IMG/VR virus record: IMGVR_UViG_3300034031_000013
Coordinates: 1-64,000 of that record
DNA: 64,000 bases
Source of the DNA: a virus
Reading direction: 5' to 3' (one strand)
The notes beneath the pieces are model-generated. The model ran no database searches. It saw only the letters and a program-made list of their open reading frames with translations, and was not told the DNA's origin. Shown piece after piece: positions 41,201 through 49,000 of the stretch. Made by a program: the position numbers and the translations under genes. Each line of letters begins with the position of its first letter. Position 1 is the first letter of the stretch.

Positions 41201-41376
41201 TTTCCAGCGTCGGACTGGACTTTTTTTTTCACCCCTAAGTCAACCCTATCTGAATATATAGGGTGTTTAGCTAGAAACTTTTCTACAAGTAAGCTATTGT
41301 CTCTATCCTCGTACGCAGGGTACTTTGCTTTTATCTTTTCAGCAAATTGGTCTACCGTTAGTTTATCTTTTGGCAT
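35245..41376 (-). CDS. Giant internal virion / ejection protein, 2043 aa
   Basis: Start at the ATG 3 bases after the -7 box (41380-41387). N-terminus has two short repeats, 'FAEKIKAKYPAYEDRDNSL' and 'KFLAKHPIYSDRVDLG', common at the start of large phage proteins. A glycine/alanine-rich part follows (about 160-400), then very long charged helices (about 420-1500). The last 500 residues contain 'VVFFAPRKITATLSLTNPG' and 'FMKLRIGNTRIDLFGGLNQ', like the LPD38-type large polyvalent-associated domain. With the two genes 42609 and 44014 it resembles a T7-type trio of ejected core proteins. No transglycosylase motif found. Confidence 0.72.
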   Translation of the reverse strand: MPKDKLTVDQFAEKIKAKYPAYEDRDNSLLVEKFLAKHPIYSDRVDLGVKKKVQSDAGKSGSGNSVFGGIGDQGFPQSTQTKPLAPTVLSPEKQKEFIEKNKGYKAPVTKQVAKPQEEQGFLESTGNTLSNIGTKLKGFIPHLNTGSADILGSILGKEATAGLFRLPRIEYDANGGFSLQSDREIEDVRNEAYHKLAELEKQIKPTQGIVDNARNFNIPGLAAGVVDAMGSLVSTAIPSVLTGGAGLYTETVGDAIVKFNSEKAKSKGISVEELYKKGDAELGIPAAIGTLGGVLEGIGLKGASNLMMGKLKGTAMKKVASFMFEVNKEGVTEWVQAGLETANTELGKGTDELKVTEKALEVMFSKKGLEAYVMGVVGSGAAGGVGKLSRLAVSPKAKQAVTENAATVERLQADLNNTNVSPEAKAVIAENLQQSVSNIATAIEEDTHKDENLSPQQKQEVDKITASIDKLEVVAKDPSVSKETVADAENKIAELNKQVEAIEPNSTKSGIKDELVNAIPEGDNEDALPKALTEPIKQSSLNIRGMYKEPSNWENSETLSWKQFIDDNKWSKDYKFFEEKKPVYKDKNSLMPDGETVKYYMTVDGKNKREIPKDVFDYQQNINSEEVQTEQIAPASEQSQLDAPKISIETFQPFIDAVNDSKNFKDALKKVENIADVPKEVADAFRKKYDPNNDKLKSEAFADFYNEVKGKDKDTIARKESVQQLDDESDHSESDSYIEAEKELSRLFDDEDKEVEFYKANGGPGAKLSTLLDKINELKTANKEVSSALLESEGASSADRQQSGVIAEVETKVAVSAKFAQSNPKAGDPLRSLADKIEQGKISKLKGFKASSGFDLAWDGSLTVIAETLRTGAKLADAIEAGLAYVRKTDWYKGLEDKGEFDKQFTSHIEKEYEELAKSEQESEAKKEANENVSGIKKGLVSDDIIASVNLDKIKDKEMHELGQKIVETGEINPKGIVDEIVGIGKKVKGNRRALQPKEVVALIYYKATLDNKRRDLLKERNSQFAKGEPTASADVEISKLEDDITAYDVMAVITAQQQSLAFRLRRGLLDKDYNLVSQIEQYKKVNKGYISPEIEAKFKEYDKELTRLKEEIAEAEQRFIKAEEEQAVKDIAEDIARSAKTKKSVLTPQEQARKRELAKKYRVFNDISRVATIWFEADFIEYARLNLKESKGDFKVWAKEMLKTVGVESKMKLPELYERIGGKGKVDLDGVVEKPFVEEGELVIPSNFIRDLVEQGVTDINGLTEAVQAEVQKDLPDITPRQVRDAITKYGKTVNRTADALQQKINEAKRLGRLYSQLEDLEIGKKKTKDGKEYSALSEKERELKRQINILEKTIPKTQAEAELDENQRREKRKEYLKEFIREKNERLDAKNFAPKSKPSPVLADGELAELEAKAHEVRGKYDEAHFENEQANRTGWQKFKDGSIEWTSGLQRALQAGLDFSALGVQGIVAALSTNPVKTYEAIKEGFKFMASENYERTFLAKLKADPLFSVMEQSGLALQFPNTKLGSKDYQLSGSVINKIWEGMLYPLQYTNRKLYERAILFNPYRATERAYTGVVDTLRVQLFKQFAADLKAKGITFESDPRQYEIAANAANNITFRGRLRFAEPVAKELAVVFFAPRKITATLSLTNPGYWGHMWYTSPVVAKRATLKMATFITVATTLTLAIKSFRDDNDEDENPDVFNPVSNDFMKLRIGNTRIDLFGGLNQNVILFAREFTGNYKSASSSKTINLGENAFSPNRWDLLMRFSTNKFSPLSGVGYRILDERKGQMFDAESEMWAATAPIWTQGIDELRKEHPETMSSFLIALSFFGVNMNTYGTPEFLDKDKDEKLRMLLAKKNVSFFEKHRNDVEVFDPETFEKRTPTKDEFKTYKQAYGEYIKGNLKSRFSEYAQMTVQEFEKEIGAVKKEATEAAKEAVSGVSPKLIYIKVEKDGESKTYQLSPKQIRERQAYKKEFIAKHGETILATVTKKAIDKGESKEAAAITAKNKLKSEVNAYSKDKILKDYQKGKGEYDLTLKAEEE

Positions 41377-41379
41377 ACC

Positions 41380-41414
41380 CAAATATACCTAAGATACAAA
41401 GGCGATATTAGGGG
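41380..41414 (-). promoter_or_regulatory. Late promoter (giant gene)
   Basis: -7 box TATATTTG on the minus strand (41380-41387), 13-bp gap, divergent late element GGCGATATTAGGGG on the plus strand (41401-41414). The ATG begins 3 bases after the -7 box, so the mRNA is probably leaderless. Confidence 0.6.
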
Positions 41415-41429
41415 TTTACGGCTTTAGCA

Positions 41430-41789
41430 TTACAGATTGTAATTGAACCCTAATGGAAAAGGAGCTTCATCTAACCTTAGTAGAACTTTTGTTGTCTGCC
41501 AATCTATATCATAACCCGGATGTTCAACTACCTTATAATAGGTTGTTGTGATTTTTAAAACTTCCCCTTTTATTGGCAATCTGTTGAAATTTGAAACGAA
41601 CCGCTCTATTATGTCACTCACATCGTTCATATTGAACCCATGCTCGGCTTCTTCATATCTAACTTTATCTTCGATAGCCGTTATCCTTTCGCCAAGGCTA
41701 ATAGGGTATGCTACGCACATCGTTATTCGTTTGTTATTTAGATATAATGGGAATGTTGAATTGGTTGTTTCTTCTGTGATTGCGCTCAT
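41430..41789 (-). CDS. Hypothetical protein, 119 aa
   Basis: Beta-rich with 'EVLKITTTYYKVVEHPGYDIDW' and 'TTKVLLRLDEAPFPLGF'. It resembles no family I know. It is in a separate small unit between two terminators, with a weak -7 box-like TATATTTT upstream (near 41813). Confidence 0.65.
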   Translation of the reverse strand: MSAITEETTNSTFPLYLNNKRITMCVAYPISLGERITAIEDKVRYEEAEHGFNMNDVSDIIERFVSNFNRLPIKGEVLKITTTYYKVVEHPGYDIDWQTTKVLLRLDEAPFPLGFNYNL

Positions 41790-41830
41790 CTCTTAAGTTA
41801 TTATTATACTACGAAAATATACAATTTAAC

Positions 41831-41860
41831 TAAAAAACCCTACATCGCTGATAGGGTTTT
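41831..41860 (-). terminator. Rho-independent terminator
   Basis: AAAACCCTA (41834-41842) with TAGGGTTTT (41852-41860); TTTTTTA on the minus strand. Ends the transcript of the gene at 41923. Confidence 0.8.
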
Positions 41861-41922
41861 ACTGGCTGTATCGAAAAAGAACGGTGTGTGCGACTTGAAA
41901 ATTATTCTATGTAATTATTGTT

Positions 41923-42252
41923 TTACGCTATGCATTTTGTCTCCGAGAAAATATCTAGGAATTTTGTTTTGCCAAAAGTATACCACTTGGCAGCACCTTC
42001 GAATTTACATTTAAACAAACCTCTATCTCGCTTTAATGAGAGGTATGCTTTTTTCCTGCCGTTAATAACAAATACAATGTTTTCTGTTGCCGTTAGCGCA
42101 AATTCGATATTGTTATCAATTAAAACATCTATTGTGCCATCAACGTTCCTATCTCGCGCTTCCTTTACCGAAGCCTTATAGCAGTCGCAAAAATCCTTAT
42201 ACCAATACTCGCAGCAATGTTTCTCAGGGTTGTATTTTTCTATTTCTCCCAT
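41923..42252 (-). CDS. Hypothetical protein, 109 aa, single-gene unit
   Basis: Start chosen at the ATG at 42252, since the longer frame would run through the promoter. Contains several Cys (CCEYWYKDFCDC) and a beta-rich second half ('IVFVINGRKKAYLSL', 'FKCKFEGAAKWYTF'). It has its own Bacteroidota-type promoter and terminator inside the late region, so it may be expressed in the lysogen. Unknown function. Confidence 0.65.
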   Translation of the reverse strand: MGEIEKYNPEKHCCEYWYKDFCDCYKASVKEARDRNVDGTIDVLIDNNIEFALTATENIVFVINGRKKAYLSLKRDRGLFKCKFEGAAKWYTFGKTKFLDIFSETKCIA

Positions 42253-42273
42253 GACTTCGTGGTTATTATACAA

Positions 42274-42281
42274 CAAAGATA
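42274..42281 (-). promoter_or_regulatory. Promoter -7 box for the gene at 41923
   Basis: TATCTTTG on the minus strand, without the late element. A TTG lies 22 bp upstream. Palindromic TTGTACAA (42299-42306) sits at the -33 position and could be an operator. Confidence 0.55.
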
Positions 42282-42324
42282 AAAACATTGTATATAAGTT
42301 GTACAATATATTTACAAATTGTTA

Positions 42325-42357
42325 TAAAATAAAAAAAGGATTCAAATTAATGAACCC
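42325..42357 (-). terminator. Rho-independent terminator
   Basis: GGATTCA (42338-42344) with TGAACCC (42351-42357), one G-U pair in the minus-strand RNA, followed by seven T and ATTTT. Ends the transcript of the gene at 42410. A separate hairpin GCTGTGC/GCACAGC lies at about 42367-42393. Confidence 0.65.
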
Positions 42358-42409
42358 CTTTTGCCGGCTGTGCTGTCTCGACAATAGCACAGCTCTAATA
42401 TATAAAAAA

Positions 42410-42568
42410 CTACTTCTTTAAACGACTTTCTACGACCTTGCTCGCTCGATTTACCACTGGGCTTTCTTGGATTTTCCGATACATCTCTTCTTTCCTTCGA
42501 TTGAGATCTTCAAAGAAAGCCAATGCTTTAGTGTTGTTAGGTGAAATAACAATCTTCTTAATTGACAT
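42410..42568 (-). CDS. Small basic helical protein, 52 aa
   Basis: Charged helices ('LAFFEDLNRRKEEMYRKIQ', 'VVNRASKVVESRLKK') after a short strand (KKIVISPN), a layout seen in small antitoxins, but no toxin partner is evident except possibly the gene at 41923. ATG lies 4 bases after a TATATTTG box. Confidence 0.55.
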   Translation of the reverse strand: MSIKKIVISPNNTKALAFFEDLNRRKEEMYRKIQESPVVNRASKVVESRLKK

Positions 42569-42572
42569 AGGT

Positions 42573-42580
42573 CAAATATA
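42573..42580 (-). promoter_or_regulatory. Promoter -7 box for the gene at 42410
   Basis: TATATTTG on the minus strand, 4 bases before the ATG, so the message would be leaderless. The late element is absent. Confidence 0.5.
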
Positions 42581-42608
42581 ACACTTTTTTAAATTTTTCC
42601 ATACTAGC

Positions 42609-44012
42609 CTACAATCCTAATTCCTCGGGGTCTCTAGGGTTAATAGCTTTTTTTTGTGATACTTTCGCTTTAGGTTGCTGCGCTTTAGGCTTAATCGAAG
42701 CAGGCTTAAATTTTCCCAATGCCTCTCTTACCTGCTTACTGTTCTTTACATTCTCGGGCAATCTATTGTAAGGAACAAAATAATCTTCCGCCTCGCCGAA
42801 CTCACCTTTTGCGGGAATCTGAACGTGAATTATTGGCGTTTTTTGAACCGCATCGGGATTCTGCTTGGCGAAGTTAGGCTGTGATATAGTCCCCCAAAGT
42901 TCTTTCTTGGCTTTTGAATCACCTCTTATAATTGGGGCGTTACCAACACCTACTACTTCATAGTCATTTGACGAAGGCAACGTTTTCCCCGGCTTGCCTG
43001 TTTTCAAATCTATTGATACAGAACCTGCAAAGTTTTTCTTCGATAGCGAGATAGGCACGTATTCATCGAATCCTACCGTAGCCTTTCCGTTTGCGTAAGG
43101 GATATTCATCGGGGTTGAACTGCCGTTGCCACCTCCGCCTCCTGAGTCAAAGCCATTCGCTCTGTCCCAATTCTGTTTATTAATGTGATTCGTTAGCGTC
43201 TTGTCGTCCTTTTGGGTATACAAGTGCTTATCGGTTGTTTTAATCATTGACGATAACTGCCCGCTTGCTTCCTCGGTAAATGCATCAATGGCCTTGTCGA
43301 TAGGGAGATCAGGGTATTTAGATTGAATGTATCGTCTAGTATCCTTTTCACTAGTCGCCTTGCCGATGATTATTTTCTTTAGCTTATCCGCATTAATTTT
43401 CTCGGTATCCTGCCTGTCAAAGCTTACACCATCCCCATATCTGCTTTGTTTCACCTGTCCTGTAACGCTTTCAGTTACCATAGGAGCTATGCCTTTGATA
43501 AAAGCTATCTCGTCTAGTTTTGGCCTCCACATCGTTTGAGACATCCTTTCCTCTAGCTCTTTTCTCCTTGGGTCGGTACTTGGCAGGGAGCGATATGTAT
43601 TAAAATCATTGTGGAACTCTTCTGATAGGTCGTCGTGCTTAGTGAGGCGTATCTTGTAAAGCTCTGCGTCCTTTTGAAGCTCCTGTTTGCTATTATAAAC
43701 TGAATTAAGCAGGTTCATTTTCTTTGCGCTATAATCAGCCTTTAAGCGAATACGCTCGTTCCTGTCTTTGGTGGAGTCGATTACAGCTAATGACTTTCTT
43801 ATATCATCGTACTGCTTGGTAAGGTCGGGAATATCCTCTTGCTTTGCTCCATCTAAATTGACTTTAGAGAAGTCGTTACTTAACTCCTCTAACTGCTTTT
43901 GCTTTTGCTTCCTTTCAGCGAAGTCCTGCTGTCTTAATTGTTCTAAGCCTGCGTTACCTTGCCATACGTATGCGCCGCCCGAACCTGTTTTGTACAAATT
44001 ATTCCAATTCAT
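42609..44012 (-). CDS. Internal virion protein candidate, 467 aa
   Basis: Almost entirely helical and highly charged in its first 270 residues (QKQLEELSNDFSKVNLDG; RKSLAVIDSTKDRNERIRL). A Gly-rich linker (GGGGGNGSS) follows and then a beta-rich C-terminus. It lies one base after the gp14-like gene and, with the giant gene at 35245, has the order and size rank of T7 gp14-gp15-gp16. Function inferred from position only. Confidence 0.6.
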   Translation of the reverse strand: MNWNNLYKTGSGGAYVWQGNAGLEQLRQQDFAERKQKQKQLEELSNDFSKVNLDGAKQEDIPDLTKQYDDIRKSLAVIDSTKDRNERIRLKADYSAKKMNLLNSVYNSKQELQKDAELYKIRLTKHDDLSEEFHNDFNTYRSLPSTDPRRKELEERMSQTMWRPKLDEIAFIKGIAPMVTESVTGQVKQSRYGDGVSFDRQDTEKINADKLKKIIIGKATSEKDTRRYIQSKYPDLPIDKAIDAFTEEASGQLSSMIKTTDKHLYTQKDDKTLTNHINKQNWDRANGFDSGGGGGNGSSTPMNIPYANGKATVGFDEYVPISLSKKNFAGSVSIDLKTGKPGKTLPSSNDYEVVGVGNAPIIRGDSKAKKELWGTISQPNFAKQNPDAVQKTPIIHVQIPAKGEFGEAEDYFVPYNRLPENVKNSKQVREALGKFKPASIKPKAQQPKAKVSQKKAINPRDPEELGL

Positions 44013-44013
44013 A

Positions 44014-44661
44014 TTAAGCGTTCATTTCGTTAGGATTGCCTCTATTCCAAAGCAAGCCCGATTGTTTACCGTACTGATATCCTCCCTGCAATCCTTTAGG
44101 TATACCGCTCCCGCCCATCCCTCCTGTTGCTACCATTGCGCCTAGTTGTGAAGCGTCGTTGAATGCGCTCATCATGTTCTGATTGGCGGCTCCTCTTGAT
44201 GCCTCCGATTTTGCGGTCAGCATCAAGAATTTTTCGCGTTTATTCCAGTTCCAAACCCTATTCTGCTCTTGGGCTAATGCTTGATTTTGCCCGATAGAAA
44301 AGCGTTGGTTGTTAGCCCTTGTAGCGGCATCCTGTGCATCTAAATTCAATGTAGCGTCATTGCTTCCACGTAAGATAGATGCTAATCCGCCCCGCCTTGC
44401 ACCCGCCCTGCCAAACATTGTTAGTACCCCTGCCTGATTCCGATTGATGTTATTCAGCGCATTGTTATACTGTTGCTGTGGCATTCCTGTTCTTGCCATA
44501 TTCTCGGCAATAGCTGCGTTCTTGGCAAATAATGGATTTGCGTTTTCCTCTACAAAGGGATTGGCCTTTTCAAGACGCTTTGCTTTACCGCTTTGAACAA
44601 TACTTGATATTCCTTTAGAGACAATTCCTGCTCCTGCTACGCCAATTGCGACATAAGACAT
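44014..44661 (-). CDS. Internal virion / ejection protein, gp14-like, 215 aa
   Basis: N-terminal hydrophobic Gly/Ala-rich helix (AIGVAGAGIVSKGISSIV), a middle with 'NNALNNINRNQA' and 'GGLASILRGSN', and a Gly-rich end. Podovirus core proteins of this kind (about 200 aa, T7 gp14 class) enter the host envelope at infection. One base separates it from the next gene. The family call is by appearance. Confidence 0.6.
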   Translation of the reverse strand: MSYVAIGVAGAGIVSKGISSIVQSGKAKRLEKANPFVEENANPLFAKNAAIAENMARTGMPQQQYNNALNNINRNQAGVLTMFGRAGARRGGLASILRGSNDATLNLDAQDAATRANNQRFSIGQNQALAQEQNRVWNWNKREKFLMLTAKSEASRGAANQNMMSAFNDASQLGAMVATGGMGGSGIPKGLQGGYQYGKQSGLLWNRGNPNEMNA

Positions 44662-44662
44662 A

Positions 44663-45142
44663 TTAATCCTCCTTTTCTTGATTAAGTAACTTTAAAGCCC
44701 CTTCCAAAAGCTCATTGCTTATTTCTCTCGGTTCTATAATATCCGATTCTATTCTATCTACCATTTTTTGTTCATCTTCTATATCGGAGGTAAGGTAATC
44801 TAAGGGGTGAAACGTAGTCCATATCGTTTCCTCGCATACGTAAAGCATTCTTCGTGTTCCTGCTTCGGTAATTCCTGAATACGGGGCCTCAATTCTGATA
44901 CAGCTTCCATCTTGAATATTATAGACATCAACTACGCCTTTTGAAACAATAAACTGATGCTGTGTTTTATGAACCTTGCTGATTATTAAGGTGTCGGCAG
45001 GCATAGTGATTTCACGCGAATACAAGCCCTGTGTGAACCTGTGATTTAACGGGCAGTCTATTTGAGGCTCATTAGCCATCGCTCCCTGTAGAACGTCTAA
45101 AATAGCGTTATCCTCGTCTTTGATTCGCTGAACCTCATCCAT
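44663..45142 (-). CDS. Cupin-like virion protein, 159 aa
   Basis: Begins at ATG 45142, which lies 3 bases after a TAAATTTG box (45146-45153). The central part 'HRFTQGLYSREITMPADTLIISKVHKTQHQ' covers a cupin-type beta barrel with paired His that may bind metal (split over two short stretches). Similar small cupins are encoded beside tail genes of phages; role unknown. The 13-bp gap and late element are only weakly present upstream. Confidence 0.65.
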   Translation of the reverse strand: MDEVQRIKDEDNAILDVLQGAMANEPQIDCPLNHRFTQGLYSREITMPADTLIISKVHKTQHQFIVSKGVVDVYNIQDGSCIRIEAPYSGITEAGTRRMLYVCEETIWTTFHPLDYLTSDIEDEQKMVDRIESDIIEPREISNELLEGALKLLNQEKED

Positions 45143-45150
45143 ACCCAAAT

Positions 45151-46062
45151 TTAACTATAAGAACGGTTCGATTTTACCTCAACCATGAACAGTTTGAGAA
45201 CTGAATTTTCGGTAGTGATGAGTTCAATTACAGCGTAGTGCCCTTTCAAAAGGCTTCCGTTGTTAATATCCTCATTCTTGTCTCTTAAGAACCCTGCCTG
45301 ATAATTCCCCTCTCTGTCATATACCTGAACAGCCGTTATACCATCGTTTAAGGTATGTTGCAGGAAATCCGCTTCTACTAAGTCCGACACTTGTCCGAGG
45401 CTTGTAGTGATACCATCGGTAGTAGTTATCAGCAGGGTATTTGCCTTATATTCTATTGCATCAAAGGTCTTTGTTTCCGCAGGAAGGATATTGGCTACAA
45501 ATTTAATGATTGTCTTGTACTGCGCCCCAAAGAAGTTATTCCTGCTTTCGCTTTCGGGGTCGTTTACGTAACTATTCCCCTGCTTAAACATATATGTTTT
45601 TGTGAACATACTAAAAGCAACATCAGGGTTAAACGTTCTAAAATCCGTCCACTTGTTTGTCTTTTCAGATAAGGCTATTGCCCCTTTTTTCTTTAGGCTT
45701 GTATCTACGGAAACCTCTCTTATCGTAAAGGATTCCATTTCAAGGTTAGCGGTAGAATAAAATTTAAATTTCGGGTTCGTTCCCGTTGCGGTTAACGTTT
45801 CTTTTTTATTCCCTGTAGTAGTTATGGTTGCACCCGTCGTATTCCCTGCGTATGCTCTTAACAGCCCTCCCGAGATCGAATTAAGGTTATAACTGAACTC
45901 ATATACCTTTCCTGATTCCAAGGGGTAGTCATTCAGATAAGCATCACCAAAATTACACACTTCATGGGTTAGCTTAGTTCCGATAAACGCCCATCCTGTA
46001 CTCTTTCCTTGTTGAAGCAGGTTTATTTGTATCGGGGTACTTTGCAGGGTCGTAAATGCCAT
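45151..46062 (-). CDS. Tail-associated protein, 303 aa
   Basis: N-terminal part reads like a carbohydrate-binding jelly roll ('YEFSYNLNSISGGLLRAYAG'), followed by a second beta domain. It starts one base away from the 1256-aa tail protein's stop. Likely a tail or muzzle-decorating protein. No enzymatic motif. Confidence 0.6.
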   Translation of the reverse strand: MAFTTLQSTPIQINLLQQGKSTGWAFIGTKLTHEVCNFGDAYLNDYPLESGKVYEFSYNLNSISGGLLRAYAGNTTGATITTTGNKKETLTATGTNPKFKFYSTANLEMESFTIREVSVDTSLKKKGAIALSEKTNKWTDFRTFNPDVAFSMFTKTYMFKQGNSYVNDPESESRNNFFGAQYKTIIKFVANILPAETKTFDAIEYKANTLLITTTDGITTSLGQVSDLVEADFLQHTLNDGITAVQVYDREGNYQAGFLRDKNEDINNGSLLKGHYAVIELITTENSVLKLFMVEVKSNRSYS

Positions 46063-49000
46063 TATGATAATTCTATGTTTAATGCAGTTGTTTTGGGAAC
46101 TAAATTATAATAGTAAAAACCACCAAACACATTGTCAACAGTTTCATCAACTCCATTTATTGTCAAAATAACAGATGAAATCAACGGGTTATTTGTGTTT
46201 GAGGATAGTATTATTGTAAAAGTTCCTCCCGGTAATGTAGGATATATTTCCTCTGTATCAGTACCCGATGCTTCAATCTGTGTATCATATAATATTTGAG
46301 ATGTAGAGGAGTCTAGTACTTGTAACCTTATAGCAATAGAACTTACATTATCAACCGTTGCATTGAAAAGATCGCCAGGAGGCGTAACCTCCATTCTAGT
46401 TGTCACGCTAAATGTATCGCTCTTATTCCCTATTGTGAGTGTGGTATTTACCGTTGTTTCATAGGAAGCAGAACTTGTCTGCCTTACTTTCACAAAGTCG
46501 CCATTATTAGCATACCCTGATACATTTGTCCAAGACTGCGCTACGCCATTACGTGTGATTTGGTATTCCCCGCCTCCGCTAATACTTATAGGAGTTGGAA
46601 TATTATTTCCGTCTACAAGAACAGAAGAAGAGTAATAAACGGTTGATATTTCTCTGTTGTATAAATCTGCTATTATGAAATCGAATACGTTTGTAACGCC
46701 TGCTTGGATAACAATACAAGCCTTTTTCGTAACCTGTGTCCCGCCATTCAAAAAAGAGAACGTAAAGCTATCATTCCCTGTTTCTCCGATATTAGGGGTA
46801 TAGGTGGCAATGCCTGTAGTTGTGTTAATACTTAACCCGCCTTTTGTTGGGCCAACCGCTACTGATAGATTTGCGGGAATAACCGTATAGGTGTCTTGAA
46901 TAGACCAATTATCCGAACTGAAAGCAAAGCTTGTTAAAATATCTCCCCGAGTTTCGATAGCGATAACGTACTCATTGTTAAAGTCGTCAAACCACCCGAT
47001 AACCTTTTTGCCAGACTTCTTTGCTTCTTGAAGTGTTCTCTTGAAGTATTTACTCATCTTACCAGATATGGGCCTTACGCCGTCATATCCGTCCCGTACA
47101 GGCTCTGAATTATTAAAGTCGATAAAGTATATGGTTCCGTTTCTTGATTCGGCATACGACTCCTTAGCCCCGCCCATGCCGTATGAGCCTGATTGCAGGT
47201 ATCGGGTTTGCCCTAGTATCTTATCTGAAATAGCGATTTGCTGTTGCCCTGCCTGATCTTCGATAATCGAACCGAAAATCTGTGCGTGACCTATTTTTAG
47301 CGATTGCAGAATAACCAGATAATTATCCCTTTGGCGCATCTTTTCAATAGCCCCGTAGTTTGATGCTGTTTCTCCGTCGCCATCTCCATAACTTCTTTCG
47401 GCGAAAAACCGAGTGATGCCGTTAATTTCGCTTCCTAGCCTAAAGGTGTCTGAATATAAAATAGTTGCTTTCCTATTCTCTCTCTCGTTTACATCGTAAT
47501 AAGATCGGGGTCTGCCGAACGAACAAAAGTTGCTGATATAAAAATCACTAAAGTTAAAATCCTCTACAGTATAGGTAGTCAAGGTATTTGTTATCGGATG
47601 TTCGTACTGCCTTGTTTTAAAGTACACATCGCCGTCGGTTATAATTCCTGATGTTTTAGAGTACTGCCCGTTTGCAATGCTAATCTGCTCCCCTATCTCA
47701 TAAAATACCGTTGGTGTAATTGATGCTTTCCCGTCGCTGTTTTCTACAGCCCTAAGCTTGGGAGAAAATATCTCAAGCATTATTGACTTTCCTGTAGCTT
47801 CCGTTACGTTAAGGTCTGATGGTTTTCTGATTTTAAGAAGATAGTTTGTTGTTGGTGAAGGGGTTGTAATTGCTTCAATCTCAAAACCTAGCACCTCGAC
47901 TTCTATTGACGGGTTAATTAACCATTGCGTGGTTGAACCTTCGTAATAATGCAGTGTAGCCCTGTCGCCTTTTGAATAATCATATTCCAAAATAGAGGCT
48001 TCGTTACCCTTATTATATTCTTTTAACGAGTTGATGTTAATCGTTAAATAATTTGTGGTACTGGTTGCAATCTTACCAACGACAAAAAGGTTTTTCTGAT
48101 GGGTATTATTTGGCGATAACAGCCATTGTGCAGATACCGCACCATCGGGAGCTTTAGTATTATTAAACGTCCAGTTTATAGCGGAGGATTGCCCTCTTAG
48201 CTGTGCGAAGGATTGAGTTTTAACAATATAGCTGTCGTCACTCACAATCGGGAATGGTCTGCCCCACGCATCGTAATGGGCTAAGGCTAATTGATAGGAC
48301 GAATTGGATTTAAGGGCTGAAACTGACTTAAACGCTCCTGTAGAGGCGTTAGCTAAATCAATATTTAAATTATAGATATGCTCTATCCCGTTGTTTGGCG
48401 TTTCTGACCTTCGCCTCCCTGACAAGTACAGTCTCACACCCCCGTTTTCACTTGTAACGGTGGTGGGCCATGCTAAAGTCGATGCAAGGGTTTGTATGGT
48501 CGATAGCAGATTATCTTCCGTACCCGCCTGTACAGTATAACTAACTATTCTGTCGGTATAAATCTCGTTTTCAAGATTAGACGTTATGATATTAATTATG
48601 TCGTTTGTCTTAGGCAGTCCCTTAAAATCAATATAAACTCTAAAAAATCCAGTAACTGCCGACCCTGATACAAACTCTTCATAAGTAGCCGACAAAACAT
48701 TTGCTGTACTTGGTATCTCTGAGGTTACATTTGGGGAATAAGAAGAAACTCCTAGCGTTACGTCGGGGGTTGGTCGGTCGTACCCTGTTGTCACATCAGC
48801 TAGTGCAAGGACGTTGCCGTTTAAAACTTCTATTGCCCCTGCCGTTAGTGGAACATTATCTGCAAGTAAATCCGATTCTAAAACGTCGCCATTGACATAT
48901 AAACCATCATTGTAAAAAGTAAACGAGTATAGCCCCGTAGCAGGGTCGTAGGCTTCATAAATCTGATTACTCAAATTTACAGAAGTATTTGCAAGGGCGA

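Noticed and set aside
45146-45180. Eighth late promoter before the cupin-like gene
   Set aside because: The -7 box TAAATTTG is exact but the upstream segment matches the late element only at CG and TTTT, and it lies in coding sequence, so it was not counted.
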